Below are positions 1 to 7,325 of a stretch of 18,346 bases of DNA, in pieces. The first letter of the stretch is position 1; every line of letters begins with the position of its first letter. This stretch comes from Legionella genomosp. 1 (GTDB lineage: Bacteria > Pseudomonadota > Gammaproteobacteria > Legionellales > Legionellaceae), in assembly GCA_945901965.1 (NCBI GenBank), contig CAMDMN010000014.1, forward strand, positions 1-18,346. Reading direction: 5' to 3'. The position numbers and the translations under genes were made by a program. Under the pieces are notes generated by a model. It was not told where the DNA came from and ran no database searches. It saw only the letters and a program-made list of their open reading frames with translations.

Positions 1-303
1 CTTGCAAGCCGTTATATGCCAACATTTGAGTCATTAATTGGCAAATGTGCGGGCGTTAGACGCACAGGCTCTGCAGCCCTTGATCTAGCATACGTAGCAT
101 CTGGACGACTAGATGGCTTTTGGGAATTTGGTTTAAAACCTTGGGATATTGCAGCGGGAAGCCTATTAATTCAAGAAGCTGGTGGATTAATTAGTGACCT
201 ACAAGGTGGGGAAGATTACCTTAATAATGGCGATGTTATTGCAGGAACCCCCAAAGTTTTCAAATCATTATTACAAACTATCGTCCCTGCGGTTAAAAAA
301 TAA
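1..303 (+). CDS. suhB: SuhB / inositol-1-monophosphatase family protein, C-terminal part
   Basis: This is the C-terminal end of an inositol monophosphatase-family enzyme. The reading frame is open from base 1, and the first Met (base 16) is internal because the frame continues upstream of the window. The segment holds the family's C-terminal metal-binding signature, KPWDIAAG, followed by an EAGG stretch, and then the usual GDVIAGTP-like tail. About 100 residues are visible against roughly 260-270 for a full SuhB, so the N-terminal two thirds lie outside. The family hydrolyses inositol-1-phosphate with Mg2+; in Enterobacteria SuhB also takes part in rRNA transcription antitermination. The gene ends 8 bases before a hairpin and converges on the minus-strand biosynthetic operon. 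The family assignment is firm. The suhB symbol rests on similarity remembered for gammaproteobacterial SuhB. Confidence 0.88.
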   Translation, partial: LASRYMPTFESLIGKCAGVRRTGSAALDLAYVASGRLDGFWEFGLKPWDIAAGSLLIQEAGGLISDLQGGEDYLNNGDVIAGTPKVFKSLLQTIVPAVKK

Positions 304-311
304 ATATTAAT

Positions 312-337
312 GTAGGTTGGGCCTTGACCCAATCTAC
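312..337. terminator. Hairpin between convergent genes, probable bidirectional terminator / REP-like element
   Basis: GTAGGTTGGG (312-321) and CCCAATCTAC (328-337) form a 10-bp stem with one G-T pair and a 6-base loop (CCTTGA). It sits in the 47-base gap between the suhB stop and the stop of the minus-strand ACP-condensation gene. No clear T-run follows, so termination is inferred from position and stem strength. The sequence resembles the short GTAGGTTGGG-type palindromes scattered through many gammaproteobacterial genomes. Confidence 0.5.
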
Positions 338-350
338 CAAATAAAGCAAA

Positions 351-1859
351 TTATTCTTTATCCAAATCTGTAAATGCTTCTTTAAAATTTAATTTAAAAA
401 ATTCCTCCATCATAAAACGATGACGTCCTTTTACCATGCGAGTATATAATTCAACGACAAACTCAGAACCCATATTGCTAACATAAATAAATATTTGCTT
501 GCTATATTCAATACATATATGTGATTTTGATTGATTCCAATTAACATAATTGCTAGTAATTGGATCATCACCATAAATAATTTTGCTTGAGTTGTTATTA
601 TAGCTTAGCATTAGCCAATAAGGTTGAATAAAAGGTGAGATAAAATCATTTAATATGGTGCTATTTTCCAATAATATTCTCGTAATTGCTCCGTAACTCA
701 TATGTTTAAAATAAATTTTTAAACATTCATTTATTTTTGTTGCAATTTGTCCATAATCAAGCCCTTCACTACTCACGAACAAAGGAATACTTGTAGCCAA
801 ATTAGTTATTAATTTATTGATTTCAGAAATAGGTAAATAACGATTTGATAAAACTGGATGTATACACAATTTATCTACTCCAGATGCATTTCGTACCATT
901 TGATAGAACATAAAAGAAAAAATCACGTCATAAGAAAAAGCACCAACATTATTATGTTGAGCATAATGATCAATGTGCTCTTTTTTAATAACAAAACAAT
1001 TATAATTAGTTTCCAGTTTTCCATAAAACAGATGATCTAATTTATTATATTCATATGGATTAACATACTCTAGTTGAGATACCAACTCAGCTGTATTTGA
1101 CTCCACATTAATTGAGGATTGATATAAAGTGTTCAACGCACGAATTTCATGAGTAATATTATTTTTTTTTACCATAAGACCTGCATATCGACGAAAGATC
1201 TCTTCCTGGATAATTATTTTTGACCATCCATCAAGTGCGATATGATGAAATGATATAATAAGATAATATTTTTTCTTCATTTTTTGTATGTATATATTAA
1301 CCAGCCTATCCGAACCAGTTCTTACTATTAGTTTAGCCAGATCTCTCTTATAGAAAAAAATAGGCTCTTTACGGATGATGTCGGACTGTATTGACGTGCT
1401 TTCAAAATAATACTCGCCACATATCAATACTAGTTTAGAATTGAGGATAAAGTTATTTTTTAGAGTTTGGATAATTGCCTGTTTTAATTTTGATAGATCA
1501 ATTCCATCATATAAACATAAATAATGAATAATATATGTATTGTATGGAGTATTTTTATATTGGAGCTGATGTGAATAAACGTAGCTTTGCCAATTATCGA
1601 GCAGGACCAATCTTTTGTATTTTGGTACAATTAACACAGGCTTTATTAAACAAGAATTAATATCAACAATTTGTGTTTTATCAGATATTTTTGAAAGATC
1701 TAGCCATAGTTCCGTTGTTTCAAAAATAAAGCTTGCCAATCCGATGTAGTCAATTGATTCCAACCCCAAGCTATTTAGCTTAGTACTCATATTGATCTGA
1801 TCATGGTCTAAAAGACATTTTAAATAATGTACTATCTTGGCGGTTAAATCATCTTTCAT
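351..1859 (-). CDS. ACP-condensation didomain protein (NRPS-like condensation enzyme)
   Basis: The protein is 502 aa with two domains. Residues 1 to about 75 form an acyl carrier domain with the phosphopantetheine attachment motif LGLESIDY (Ser35). From about residue 85 to the end it resembles an NRPS condensation domain, with the catalytic signature HHIALDG (His205-His206 ... Asp210-Gly211) matching HHxxxDG. Such enzymes join a carrier-bound acyl group to an amine or hydroxyl acceptor. There is no adenylation or thioesterase domain. It is the last gene of the methyltransferase-FkbH-ACP-MaoC operon, 88 bases after MaoC, and could release or transfer the product as an ester or amide (inference). 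The gene looks even richer in A+T than its surroundings, and the start at 1859 has no good ribosome-binding site. The domain calls are solid. The substrate is unknown. Confidence 0.85.
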   Translation of the reverse strand: MKDDLTAKIVHYLKCLLDHDQINMSTKLNSLGLESIDYIGLASFIFETTELWLDLSKISDKTQIVDINSCLIKPVLIVPKYKRLVLLDNWQSYVYSHQLQYKNTPYNTYIIHYLCLYDGIDLSKLKQAIIQTLKNNFILNSKLVLICGEYYFESTSIQSDIIRKEPIFFYKRDLAKLIVRTGSDRLVNIYIQKMKKKYYLIISFHHIALDGWSKIIIQEEIFRRYAGLMVKKNNITHEIRALNTLYQSSINVESNTAELVSQLEYVNPYEYNKLDHLFYGKLETNYNCFVIKKEHIDHYAQHNNVGAFSYDVIFSFMFYQMVRNASGVDKLCIHPVLSNRYLPISEINKLITNLATSIPLFVSSEGLDYGQIATKINECLKIYFKHMSYGAITRILLENSTILNDFISPFIQPYWLMLSYNNNSSKIIYGDDPITSNYVNWNQSKSHICIEYSKQIFIYVSNMGSEFVVELYTRMVKGRHRFMMEEFFKLNFKEAFTDLDKE

Positions 1860-1947
1860 GAGTTTTCACATAAACATTTATCACTATAATTTCTCCACAT
1901 AGTGGCATAGCCTGGATTTACCCGCCCGCCCTATTAATCGCCATACT

Positions 1948-2361
1948 CTAAAAAAAACCCGCCTTAATTTTTGCCCTGGATACTTTAACTCCATTACTAT
2001 TAATAATTTGGGCATCTATCCATAGTTGTTTAAACGCGGTATTAATATATTCAACTTCACCGCTGACGGTCAAAATATTTCCTACATAAACAGGTGCAAC
2101 AAAGGCAATTTTATATTCCTGAGAATAACCATTTACTCCTGGTAAATGAATTCCTACCAACTGAGAGTAAAAAGAGGCAGTCAACATTCCATGAACAGGA
2201 ATCCCTAAATATCCCTTTTCTCGTGCAAAGACTTCGTTGATGTGTAAGGGACTATTATCACCACTTAACACTATAAAGCTATCTAACATTTCTTGAGTAA
2301 TGATTACCTCAAAAGATGAGGTTAAACCTAGATATATATCTTCAAAATTAAATGCGTTCAT
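1948..2361 (-). CDS. MaoC-like hot-dog dehydratase/hydratase
   Basis: A single hot-dog-fold MaoC domain fills all 137 aa. The hydratase-2 type signature is SGDNSPLH (residues 33-40), followed by a helix with FA, and GIPVHGML at 53-60 is also typical. The catalytic Asp35 and His40 are present. The residue usually Asn in D-x-N-P is Ser here, a variant I recall from some MaoC relatives. The family hydrates enoyl-CoA/ACP or dehydrates 3-hydroxyacyl-CoA/ACP. The start codon overlaps the upstream ACP stop as ATGA, so the two are translationally coupled and the ACP is the likely carrier of its substrate. The small size means one domain acting as a dimer. Confidence 0.88.
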   Translation of the reverse strand: MNAFNFEDIYLGLTSSFEVIITQEMLDSFIVLSGDNSPLHINEVFAREKGYLGIPVHGMLTASFYSQLVGIHLPGVNGYSQEYKIAFVAPVYVGNILTVSGEVEYINTAFKQLWIDAQIINSNGVKVSRAKIKAGFF

Positions 2362-2603
2362 TTATTGGTTTTCTTTAATATATAATCTATCAACGTACCC
2401 ACACTATTTAAGTGTTGTAATTCAATTAATGCAAATTCTATTTTAAACTCGCGCTGAATTGCGCCCAAAAGATTAATATGATTTAGTGAATCCCATTCAT
2501 CAATATTATTAGCTGTCATGTTATCGTAAATTAATAAATCAGGTTCATTAAAAATATCTCTGAAGATATCCTGGAGTCTCTTAACGACACTTTCTCTAGT
2601 CAT
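2358..2603 (-). CDS. Discrete acyl carrier protein
   Basis: This is an 81-aa stand-alone carrier protein. The phosphopantetheine site is DEWDSLNHI with Ser39, and the rest matches a four-helix ACP in length and acidic composition. The start is supported by an AAGG about 6 bases upstream of the ATG. It overlaps the FkbH gene by 8 bases on one side and MaoC by 4 bases on the other, so it belongs to a coupled FkbH-ACP-MaoC unit. In FkbH systems the glyceryl group is loaded on a dedicated ACP, and this protein is the natural candidate (inference from context). It does not look like the housekeeping fatty-acid ACP, whose site is usually DSLD or DSLDT. Confidence 0.9.
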   Translation of the reverse strand: MTRESVVKRLQDIFRDIFNEPDLLIYDNMTANNIDEWDSLNHINLLGAIQREFKIEFALIELQHLNSVGTLIDYILKKTNK

Positions 2604-4425
2604 TTTTAACCTTGATGTAATGGTTTTTATTGGTATAGCGACTCACTGGTAATCGCCAAACGGAGCATGTATTTTTAAAAGAAATATAATCAAATCCAAA
2701 ATCCTCATATAAATTAGCAACTATGGCATTTTTAGCTGTTTTATTATAATAACCAATTATCGTATCAATGCCTATGACTCTGCATCTTCTGATAAATGCA
2801 TCAATCATGGCATGTTCCATTGTTCTTTTTAAAACTCTACAACTCATCAGCCATAATTCAATATGGCATTGATTACCTTCTATTTTTCCAATGATAATTG
2901 AAACTAATCCATTATTCCCATAACAATCTTCCAGTCGCCCATAGACTGTTAAGTAATCAGAACTATGAACAATTAACTTAATCTCCGGTAACGTATAGCG
3001 CTTGCTGGTTAGATTAAACTGATTAGTCTTATTAATTAATTGAGTAATACGCTCAAGATAAACTGACGAAAATGGTTGAATTTCTGCTACCATTGCTAAC
3101 GATTTAAGATAGTCTCCATAATCAGTAAAATGAAGATTGTTTTGAGTTCTTTCAACATTATTTTTATAAAATTCAGTTCGTTCTAGGTCTTCATTTGAAA
3201 GCGACAGCGCTTCAAAATAATAATTTTTATCAATATGATCGATATAATGAAGAACATTCTCACCAACATCAGGAACAGAGATCATAGGTAGATTTTCTTT
3301 AATTATTTGCCGTTCCGCAGGATTATCATCAATAAATACACAGCTATCCAACCCAATATTTAATGTTTTAGATATTTTTAAAACATTTAAGTGTTTTGCA
3401 TCCCAATTGGCCTCAAATGCAGCAAAATCATCATTTACTAAAACCGTATCAGGATGGGTAAAGCCCTCTTTTGCATTATTTGGTTCATTCTTAGAACATA
3501 CAGCTAAAATAATTCCTCGCTCTTTAAGTGATTTAGTATAATGTTGAAACTTAGTAAAAGCTTCAGCTTCTGGGGTTTCTTTGCCAATCGCGATGCCATT
3601 TAATCCCTCATCACCAATACTTCCCCCCCAACAAGTATTATCTAAATCCAAAATCATACATTTCTTTGACTGACCAAATAATGCACCAATAATAGCGGAT
3701 AGGCTTTTTGCTAAGTGTGGGATAGCCTCATAACTTAAGGCGTATTTACTGGTATACCACAACTGCTTATCAAACCAATTAGTTAAGCCTATAGATGCTG
3801 CAATATAATTAATATCATTTAAGTGTAAACTTGCTTGGGTTAGAGCTTCATTATTAAAAATAGTATTTAATCGCTGAATGTAGTTAAGAGCACCACGATA
3901 ATCATACGCATCTAAATTTCCAAGTATTCGATACTCTGGAAACTCAAAATTATTTTGAATGATCTCGCAGTTATATTGAGTTAAAGCAGACCATATATTT
4001 TTATATTTATTTATTTCATGCTGCAAAAGATCTTCCACTTCGTCAGCTGAATTATTTATTAAAGGATAGGAGGTAATATTTTTATTGGTAGTGTGAATAT
4101 AAATAACATCCGGCTTAAATGCTTTAAGCTCTTTATTTTCAAAAACAGCATCTTCATAGTATTTATTAAACAAAGACTCATAAAAATTGGGTTTAATTCC
4201 AACATGTAAAAGAAAGAGCTCTAAAATATTTTTAACTTCTGAGGTGGTTGAACCACCTAATATTGCAATATTCTTTGATGCTAGCTCCTCATTAAGGAGT
4301 AGTACTTTTTTTATAGCGTGTTTTTTCCTTAAGATAATATGCGCATTGATAGGATAGTTTAATAGAGTCTGCATATTGATTAGATAAGTGTCTAAATTAT
4401 TTTTTTTCAAGAATATACCCAACAT
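2596..4425 (-). CDS. FkbH-family HAD-IIIC protein (glyceryl-ACP loading enzyme)
   Basis: The protein is 609 aa in three parts. The N-terminal region (about 40-240) has a GGSTTS motif (57-62) and a PDVIYI strand, as in FkbH/BF1531 proteins. The central HAD domain has motif I ILDLDNT (Asp260, Asp262), a CSKN motif near 310, and FIDDNPAER near 365-372. The C-terminal region (about 450-595) is GNAT-like. Characterised FkbH enzymes take 1,3-bisphosphoglycerate, remove the phosphate and place a D-glyceryl unit on an ACP for methoxymalonyl, tetronate or lactyl-type units. The ACP lies directly downstream with an 8-base overlap. The dehydrogenases FkbI and FkbK needed for methoxymalonyl-ACP are absent here, so another fate is likely. 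The start overlaps the methyltransferase gene by 29 bases; an internal Met18 (4374) is an alternative start. Confidence 0.88.
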   Translation of the reverse strand: MLGIFLKKNNLDTYLINMQTLLNYPINAHIILRKKHAIKKVLLLNEELASKNIAILGGSTTSEVKNILELFLLHVGIKPNFYESLFNKYYEDAVFENKELKAFKPDVIYIHTTNKNITSYPLINNSADEVEDLLQHEINKYKNIWSALTQYNCEIIQNNFEFPEYRILGNLDAYDYRGALNYIQRLNTIFNNEALTQASLHLNDINYIAASIGLTNWFDKQLWYTSKYALSYEAIPHLAKSLSAIIGALFGQSKKCMILDLDNTCWGGSIGDEGLNGIAIGKETPEAEAFTKFQHYTKSLKERGIILAVCSKNEPNNAKEGFTHPDTVLVNDDFAAFEANWDAKHLNVLKISKTLNIGLDSCVFIDDNPAERQIIKENLPMISVPDVGENVLHYIDHIDKNYYFEALSLSNEDLERTEFYKNNVERTQNNLHFTDYGDYLKSLAMVAEIQPFSSVYLERITQLINKTNQFNLTSKRYTLPEIKLIVHSSDYLTVYGRLEDCYGNNGLVSIIIGKIEGNQCHIELWLMSCRVLKRTMEHAMIDAFIRRCRVIGIDTIIGYYNKTAKNAIVANLYEDFGFDYISFKNTCSVWRLPVSRYTNKNHYIKVKND

Positions 4426-5320
4426 TTATTGTTAAAAGACCAACGATGCTTTCTTCTAATGTTTTACCCACATAAGGAAGTATAATTTGTTTTTTGATAC
4501 GTAAACCACAATCAGAAAAAAGATTTTCGAGTTGTTTCGTGTCTTTAAAATGATAAATATGATCGATTGCTGGTGCATTTATGCAGGTTGAAATAAAAAT
4601 ATAGGCGTGTTTTTTTGCAATTAAGACTATTTTTTTTAAAAAATCTTGTGGATTTTCAACATGCTCAAGCATTTCGCCCATAACGATGGCATCAAAGCCG
4701 GATAGTTTTAATGGGAATTGTAAAAAATCAACGCAATGGAAGAAAAGATTATTACCTTTTTTATTCATCTCAACAAGCGCTTTTGTTTGCTTAATACTTG
4801 TTTCACTAAAATCAACGCCAGTAAAATTCGTGTATTTTGTTAGAGCCATTGCGGTCTTAAAGAAATAACCATGACCTGGTCCAATTTCAAGATAGTTTCC
4901 CTTTTTATTTTTTGGCAATGTTTTGCGAAAAAATCTGAACAGTTCAAGATGATTTGGCCAAAAAAATAGGGTGATAAGTAAACCATGCATATATAAAGGC
5001 ATATATTTATCATTATAATAAACACTACCGGCAACATCATCTAATCTAGAATATCTATATTTTTTATGTTCTTGAAAATAAATAGATTCCCTTAAGCAAT
5101 CTCCTGTGATAGTTAAATAACACTCAGCAAGATAATCAATAGATAATCCTTGCCCTAGACAAAAGATAAGGTACTCTTCAAGCTCCTGCATTTCTTCAGG
5201 TTGTAATTTTGCTAAGGTTTGATAAAGTCCATTCAGATAGAGCTGGTTTGTTTGTACAATAGTGGTAACAAGGGAATTAACAAGACTAGGAATCCTCATT
5301 TCTTGTGATATTTTTTCCAT
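4397..5320 (-). CDS. Class I SAM-dependent methyltransferase
   Basis: This 307-aa protein has a Rossmann-type SAM-binding core. Motif I is YLEIGPGHG (143-151), an acidic residue ends strand beta 2 (GVD, 168-170), and EMLEHV (about 216-221) is the UbiG/Coq3-like post-core motif. About 140 residues precede the core and are mostly helical; I do not recognise that part. It is the first gene of the operon and overlaps FkbH by 29 bases. In FK520-type pathways an O-methyltransferase (FkbG) accompanies FkbH, so methylation of the glycerate-derived hydroxyl is a reasonable guess. C-methylation cannot be excluded. The acceptor is not evident from the sequence. Confidence 0.8.
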   Translation of the reverse strand: MEKISQEMRIPSLVNSLVTTIVQTNQLYLNGLYQTLAKLQPEEMQELEEYLIFCLGQGLSIDYLAECYLTITGDCLRESIYFQEHKKYRYSRLDDVAGSVYYNDKYMPLYMHGLLITLFFWPNHLELFRFFRKTLPKNKKGNYLEIGPGHGYFFKTAMALTKYTNFTGVDFSETSIKQTKALVEMNKKGNNLFFHCVDFLQFPLKLSGFDAIVMGEMLEHVENPQDFLKKIVLIAKKHAYIFISTCINAPAIDHIYHFKDTKQLENLFSDCGLRIKKQIILPYVGKTLEESIVGLLTINVGYILEKK

Positions 5321-5393
5321 AATTTAGAATATTCCTAGGAGCATGTCACAAAATAATTTATATCTTAACTTTAGCATCCTATCATGAATTTCA

Positions 5394-5421
5394 GCAAGAG
5401 CATTTCCATTAGAGCTCTTGC
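5394..5421. terminator. Inverted repeat, possible terminator of the permease gene
   Basis: GCAAGAGC (5394-5401) and GCTCTTGC (5414-5421) form a perfect 8-bp stem with a 12-base loop. It lies about 40 bases past the stop of the minus-strand permease and about 75 bases before the methyltransferase start on the same strand. There is no T-run after it on the minus strand, so it is a weak or Rho-assisted terminator at best, or a control element of the operon. Confidence 0.3.
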
Positions 5422-5462
5422 AAGAATAACGACATTATAATAATAATAATTTTTCAATTTCT

Positions 5463-6824
5463 TTATATTTCTTTCCTATAATAATTCAACATAAATGGGA
5501 AAATCCCTAGCATTAGGCCGCCGAGACCAACAATACAAGTTATATCGTCAAAGGTTGGGAAGCTAATTCCTGCAATTAATAATAAAAATACTGAACTTAA
5601 AACCGGCCAAACAACATAAATTAATAATTCATATAGATTTTTCCACATTTTGCGATAATACCAAGCGCAAGCGAAGCCGGTAAGACTATAATAAAAGGCT
5701 ACTTGGAAACCTATAGCATTAACCGAGTCTTTTATAATTAGATAAACCGAAGAAAAATAAGATGATAAAAATAAAAATATCATCCCAAAACCCCAAATAA
5801 AAAATATAGCAACCCAAGGGGTATTCCAAGAACTATGAAGTTTAGAATAACGTGCATTTAAAGAATTATCTCTGCCTTGCGCAAACATTGTTCTCGTAAA
5901 TTGTAAAATCGTTGTTTCAAGCGTACCAATGGAACTTAAAATAATACTCAAAACCGCTAAGTAACTCCATGGACGAGGAAATATTTTATCGGCGATTATA
6001 AAAAGAATATTGGTATTAGAGTTTAAAATTTCTGCGTCAGATAATACTAAAAGCGCTACAATTACGAAGGATACAAAAACCAAAATAAGAATAACAACCG
6101 ACCAAAAAGCCCCTAATCCAGGAATGCGCTGCGCATTTTTAGTTTCTTCATTTAAATTGAGAGTAACATCCCAGCCCCAATATAAAAATACTGCAGATAA
6201 AGCTCCTGTGGCAAATAAACTGGGAGTAAAGCTTGTTAACGAAAGCCAAGAAAGAGAAAATTGATGAACTGGTTGTCTTGAAAAGGCTATTGCCCCGCCA
6301 ATAATAATCGCAATCAATATAATCACCTCGGCACCAGTCATTATAGATTGCAAATAGCTTGTTGGCTTAATTCCCTTTAAAGTAACTGCTGAAATAATAG
6401 TTACCCATAAAGCAGCAATAGCGGTTACATATACGGTGTTATGTGCAAGATCTGGGCCAAACAACAACAGAGTTGCAGTTGCCGCAGGAATTGAACCTGA
6501 CACCATAAAAATTGCGGACGAAGTAAGTACTGCCCAACCTGCAAAAAATCCTAATTTTTTACCAAAGATCTTAGATACCCATGCATATGATGCTCCAGCA
6601 TTGACATCAACTTTATTTAAATGAATAAAAGCTAAAGTAATGCCAAACATAAAAATTCCACAATAAAGAATAGATGCTGGCGCCAAAGTTCCTACTGCAG
6701 CTACTAGAGCGACTGTTGTTGCAGAAATACTAAATGCAGGAGCTGCTCCCGCAGTACCCATAACGATAGATTCCCAAACTCCTAATGAATCAGCCGCAAG
6801 CTTATTTTGTTTCTCAATCGCCAT
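5463..6824 (-). CDS. APC-superfamily amino-acid permease
   Basis: This is a hydrophobic transporter of about 453 aa with roughly 12 predicted membrane spans. The first span begins with the APC-type pattern SLGVWESIVMGTAGAAPAF, and a family-like GADVNAGASYAWVSK-type stretch follows span 2 (seen as VDVNAGASYAWVSKIFG). It should move amino acids or related amines across the inner membrane by proton or substrate exchange. The substrate cannot be told. The start is placed at the ATG at 6824-6822 because a GAGG sits about 10 bases upstream. A TTG three codons earlier is too close to that site. It is codirectional with the FkbH operon but separated by 142 bases and an inverted repeat, so it is probably a separate unit. 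The array of palindromic repeats lies just upstream. Confidence 0.85.
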   Translation of the reverse strand: MAIEKQNKLAADSLGVWESIVMGTAGAAPAFSISATTVALVAAVGTLAPASILYCGIFMFGITLAFIHLNKVDVNAGASYAWVSKIFGKKLGFFAGWAVLTSSAIFMVSGSIPAATATLLLFGPDLAHNTVYVTAIAALWVTIISAVTLKGIKPTSYLQSIMTGAEVIILIAIIIGGAIAFSRQPVHQFSLSWLSLTSFTPSLFATGALSAVFLYWGWDVTLNLNEETKNAQRIPGLGAFWSVVILILVFVSFVIVALLVLSDAEILNSNTNILFIIADKIFPRPWSYLAVLSIILSSIGTLETTILQFTRTMFAQGRDNSLNARYSKLHSSWNTPWVAIFFIWGFGMIFLFLSSYFSSVYLIIKDSVNAIGFQVAFYYSLTGFACAWYYRKMWKNLYELLIYVVWPVLSSVFLLLIAGISFPTFDDITCIVGLGGLMLGIFPFMLNYYRKEI

Positions 6825-6941
6825 AATAAACAATACCTCAAACCAAATTTAAAATTCACGAAATACCAGTTGAAAGTTAAGATTAATTCTAACTCCCAAA
6901 GTACGTAATCCCGATTGCCAGGCACGTCATCCAGAGTGCCA

Positions 6942-7042
6942 GGCACGTCATCCCGAGCGCAACGAGGGATCTCCATTTGCAGAAAATGTGCAACATTCAG
7001 GAGATCCTTCGCGCAAAAAACACGCGCTCTGGATGACGTACC
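6942..7042. repeat. Palindromic repeat unit 1
   Basis: Outer arms 6942-6960 and 7024-7042 pair over 19 bases with two mismatches. Inner arms CGAGGGATCTCC (6963-6974) and GGAGATCCTTCG (7000-7011) pair over 12 bases with one G-T pair, and TTGCA/TGCAA (6977-6981, 6989-6993) can form a third stem. The variable base pair inside GAGCGC/GCGCTC is C-G here and T-A in unit 2. Confidence 0.85.
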
Positions 7043-7061
7043 TGGGTCATCCAGAGCGCCA

Positions 7062-7162
7062 GGCACGTCATCCCGAGTGCAACGAGGGATCTCCATTTGC
7101 AGAAAATGTGCAACATTCAGGAGGATCCTTCGTGCAAAAACACGCACTCTGGATGACGTGCC
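7062..7162. repeat. Palindromic repeat unit 2
   Basis: Outer arms 7062-7080 and 7144-7162 pair over 19 bases with a single mismatch. Relative to unit 1 it carries GAGTGC/GCACTC in place of GAGCGC/GCGCTC. It also has a one-base G insertion in the inner right arm and one A fewer in the A-run, so both units stay 101 bases long. Confidence 0.85.
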
Positions 7163-7277
7163 TCTGGAGTTATGATTAATTCAAATAATTAACTCTTTAT
7201 TAAGAAGATTAATATTACATCAATTCTCTTTACAAGAAAATTATTAATGGAATTCAACTGGCAAATTAAATACGTGC

Positions 7278-7306
7278 TTAAAAATTTTATGAAATAGAGG
7301 TATACT
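7278..7306 (+). promoter_or_regulatory. Putative sigma70 promoter of the 280-aa gene / yggS operon
   Basis: A TATACT -10 box (7301-7306) lies 17 bases after TTAAAA (7278-7283), which matches the -35 consensus at 4 of 6 positions. Transcription would start near 7313, only about 13 bases before the ATG at 7326, which fits the lack of a Shine-Dalgarno sequence there. This is a sequence match only. Confidence 0.4.
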
Positions 7307-7325
7307 TAGCTTAACCAAATAATTT

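Larger units (their letters stand above)
6901..7162. repeat. Nested palindromic repeat array
   Basis: This 500-base gap (6825-7325) has no gene; short reading frames in it are made of repeat sequence. The array starts with three 21-base tandem arms (6901-6921, 6922-6942, 6943-6963, consensus GCACGTCATCCxGAGTGCCAG), then has two 101-base palindromic units with a 120-base period, separated by another partial arm (7044-7061). The sequence type (GTCATCCCGAG...GAGGGATCTCC) recalls dispersed REP/MITE-like repeats found in several intracellular bacteria. The 19 bases at 6921-6939 are an exact reverse complement of 7144-7162, so the whole array can also fold as one long hairpin. No transposase is visible. 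The rest of the gap (7163-7325) is AT-rich and holds the promoter of the next gene. Confidence 0.85.

Noticed and set aside
4686..5040. Small frames overlapping the methyltransferase (60 and 66 aa)
   Set aside because: They are shadows of a gene with clear SAM-binding motifs in its own frame.
6901..7162. CRISPR array
   Set aside because: The units are palindromic along their whole length, spacers are themselves repeat fragments, and only two full units exist with no cas genes.
6915..7179. Overlapping reading frames on both strands of the repeat array (63-121 aa)
   Set aside because: They consist of the repeat units translated in several frames. They have no start signals of their own and the same peptide pattern recurs because the DNA recurs.
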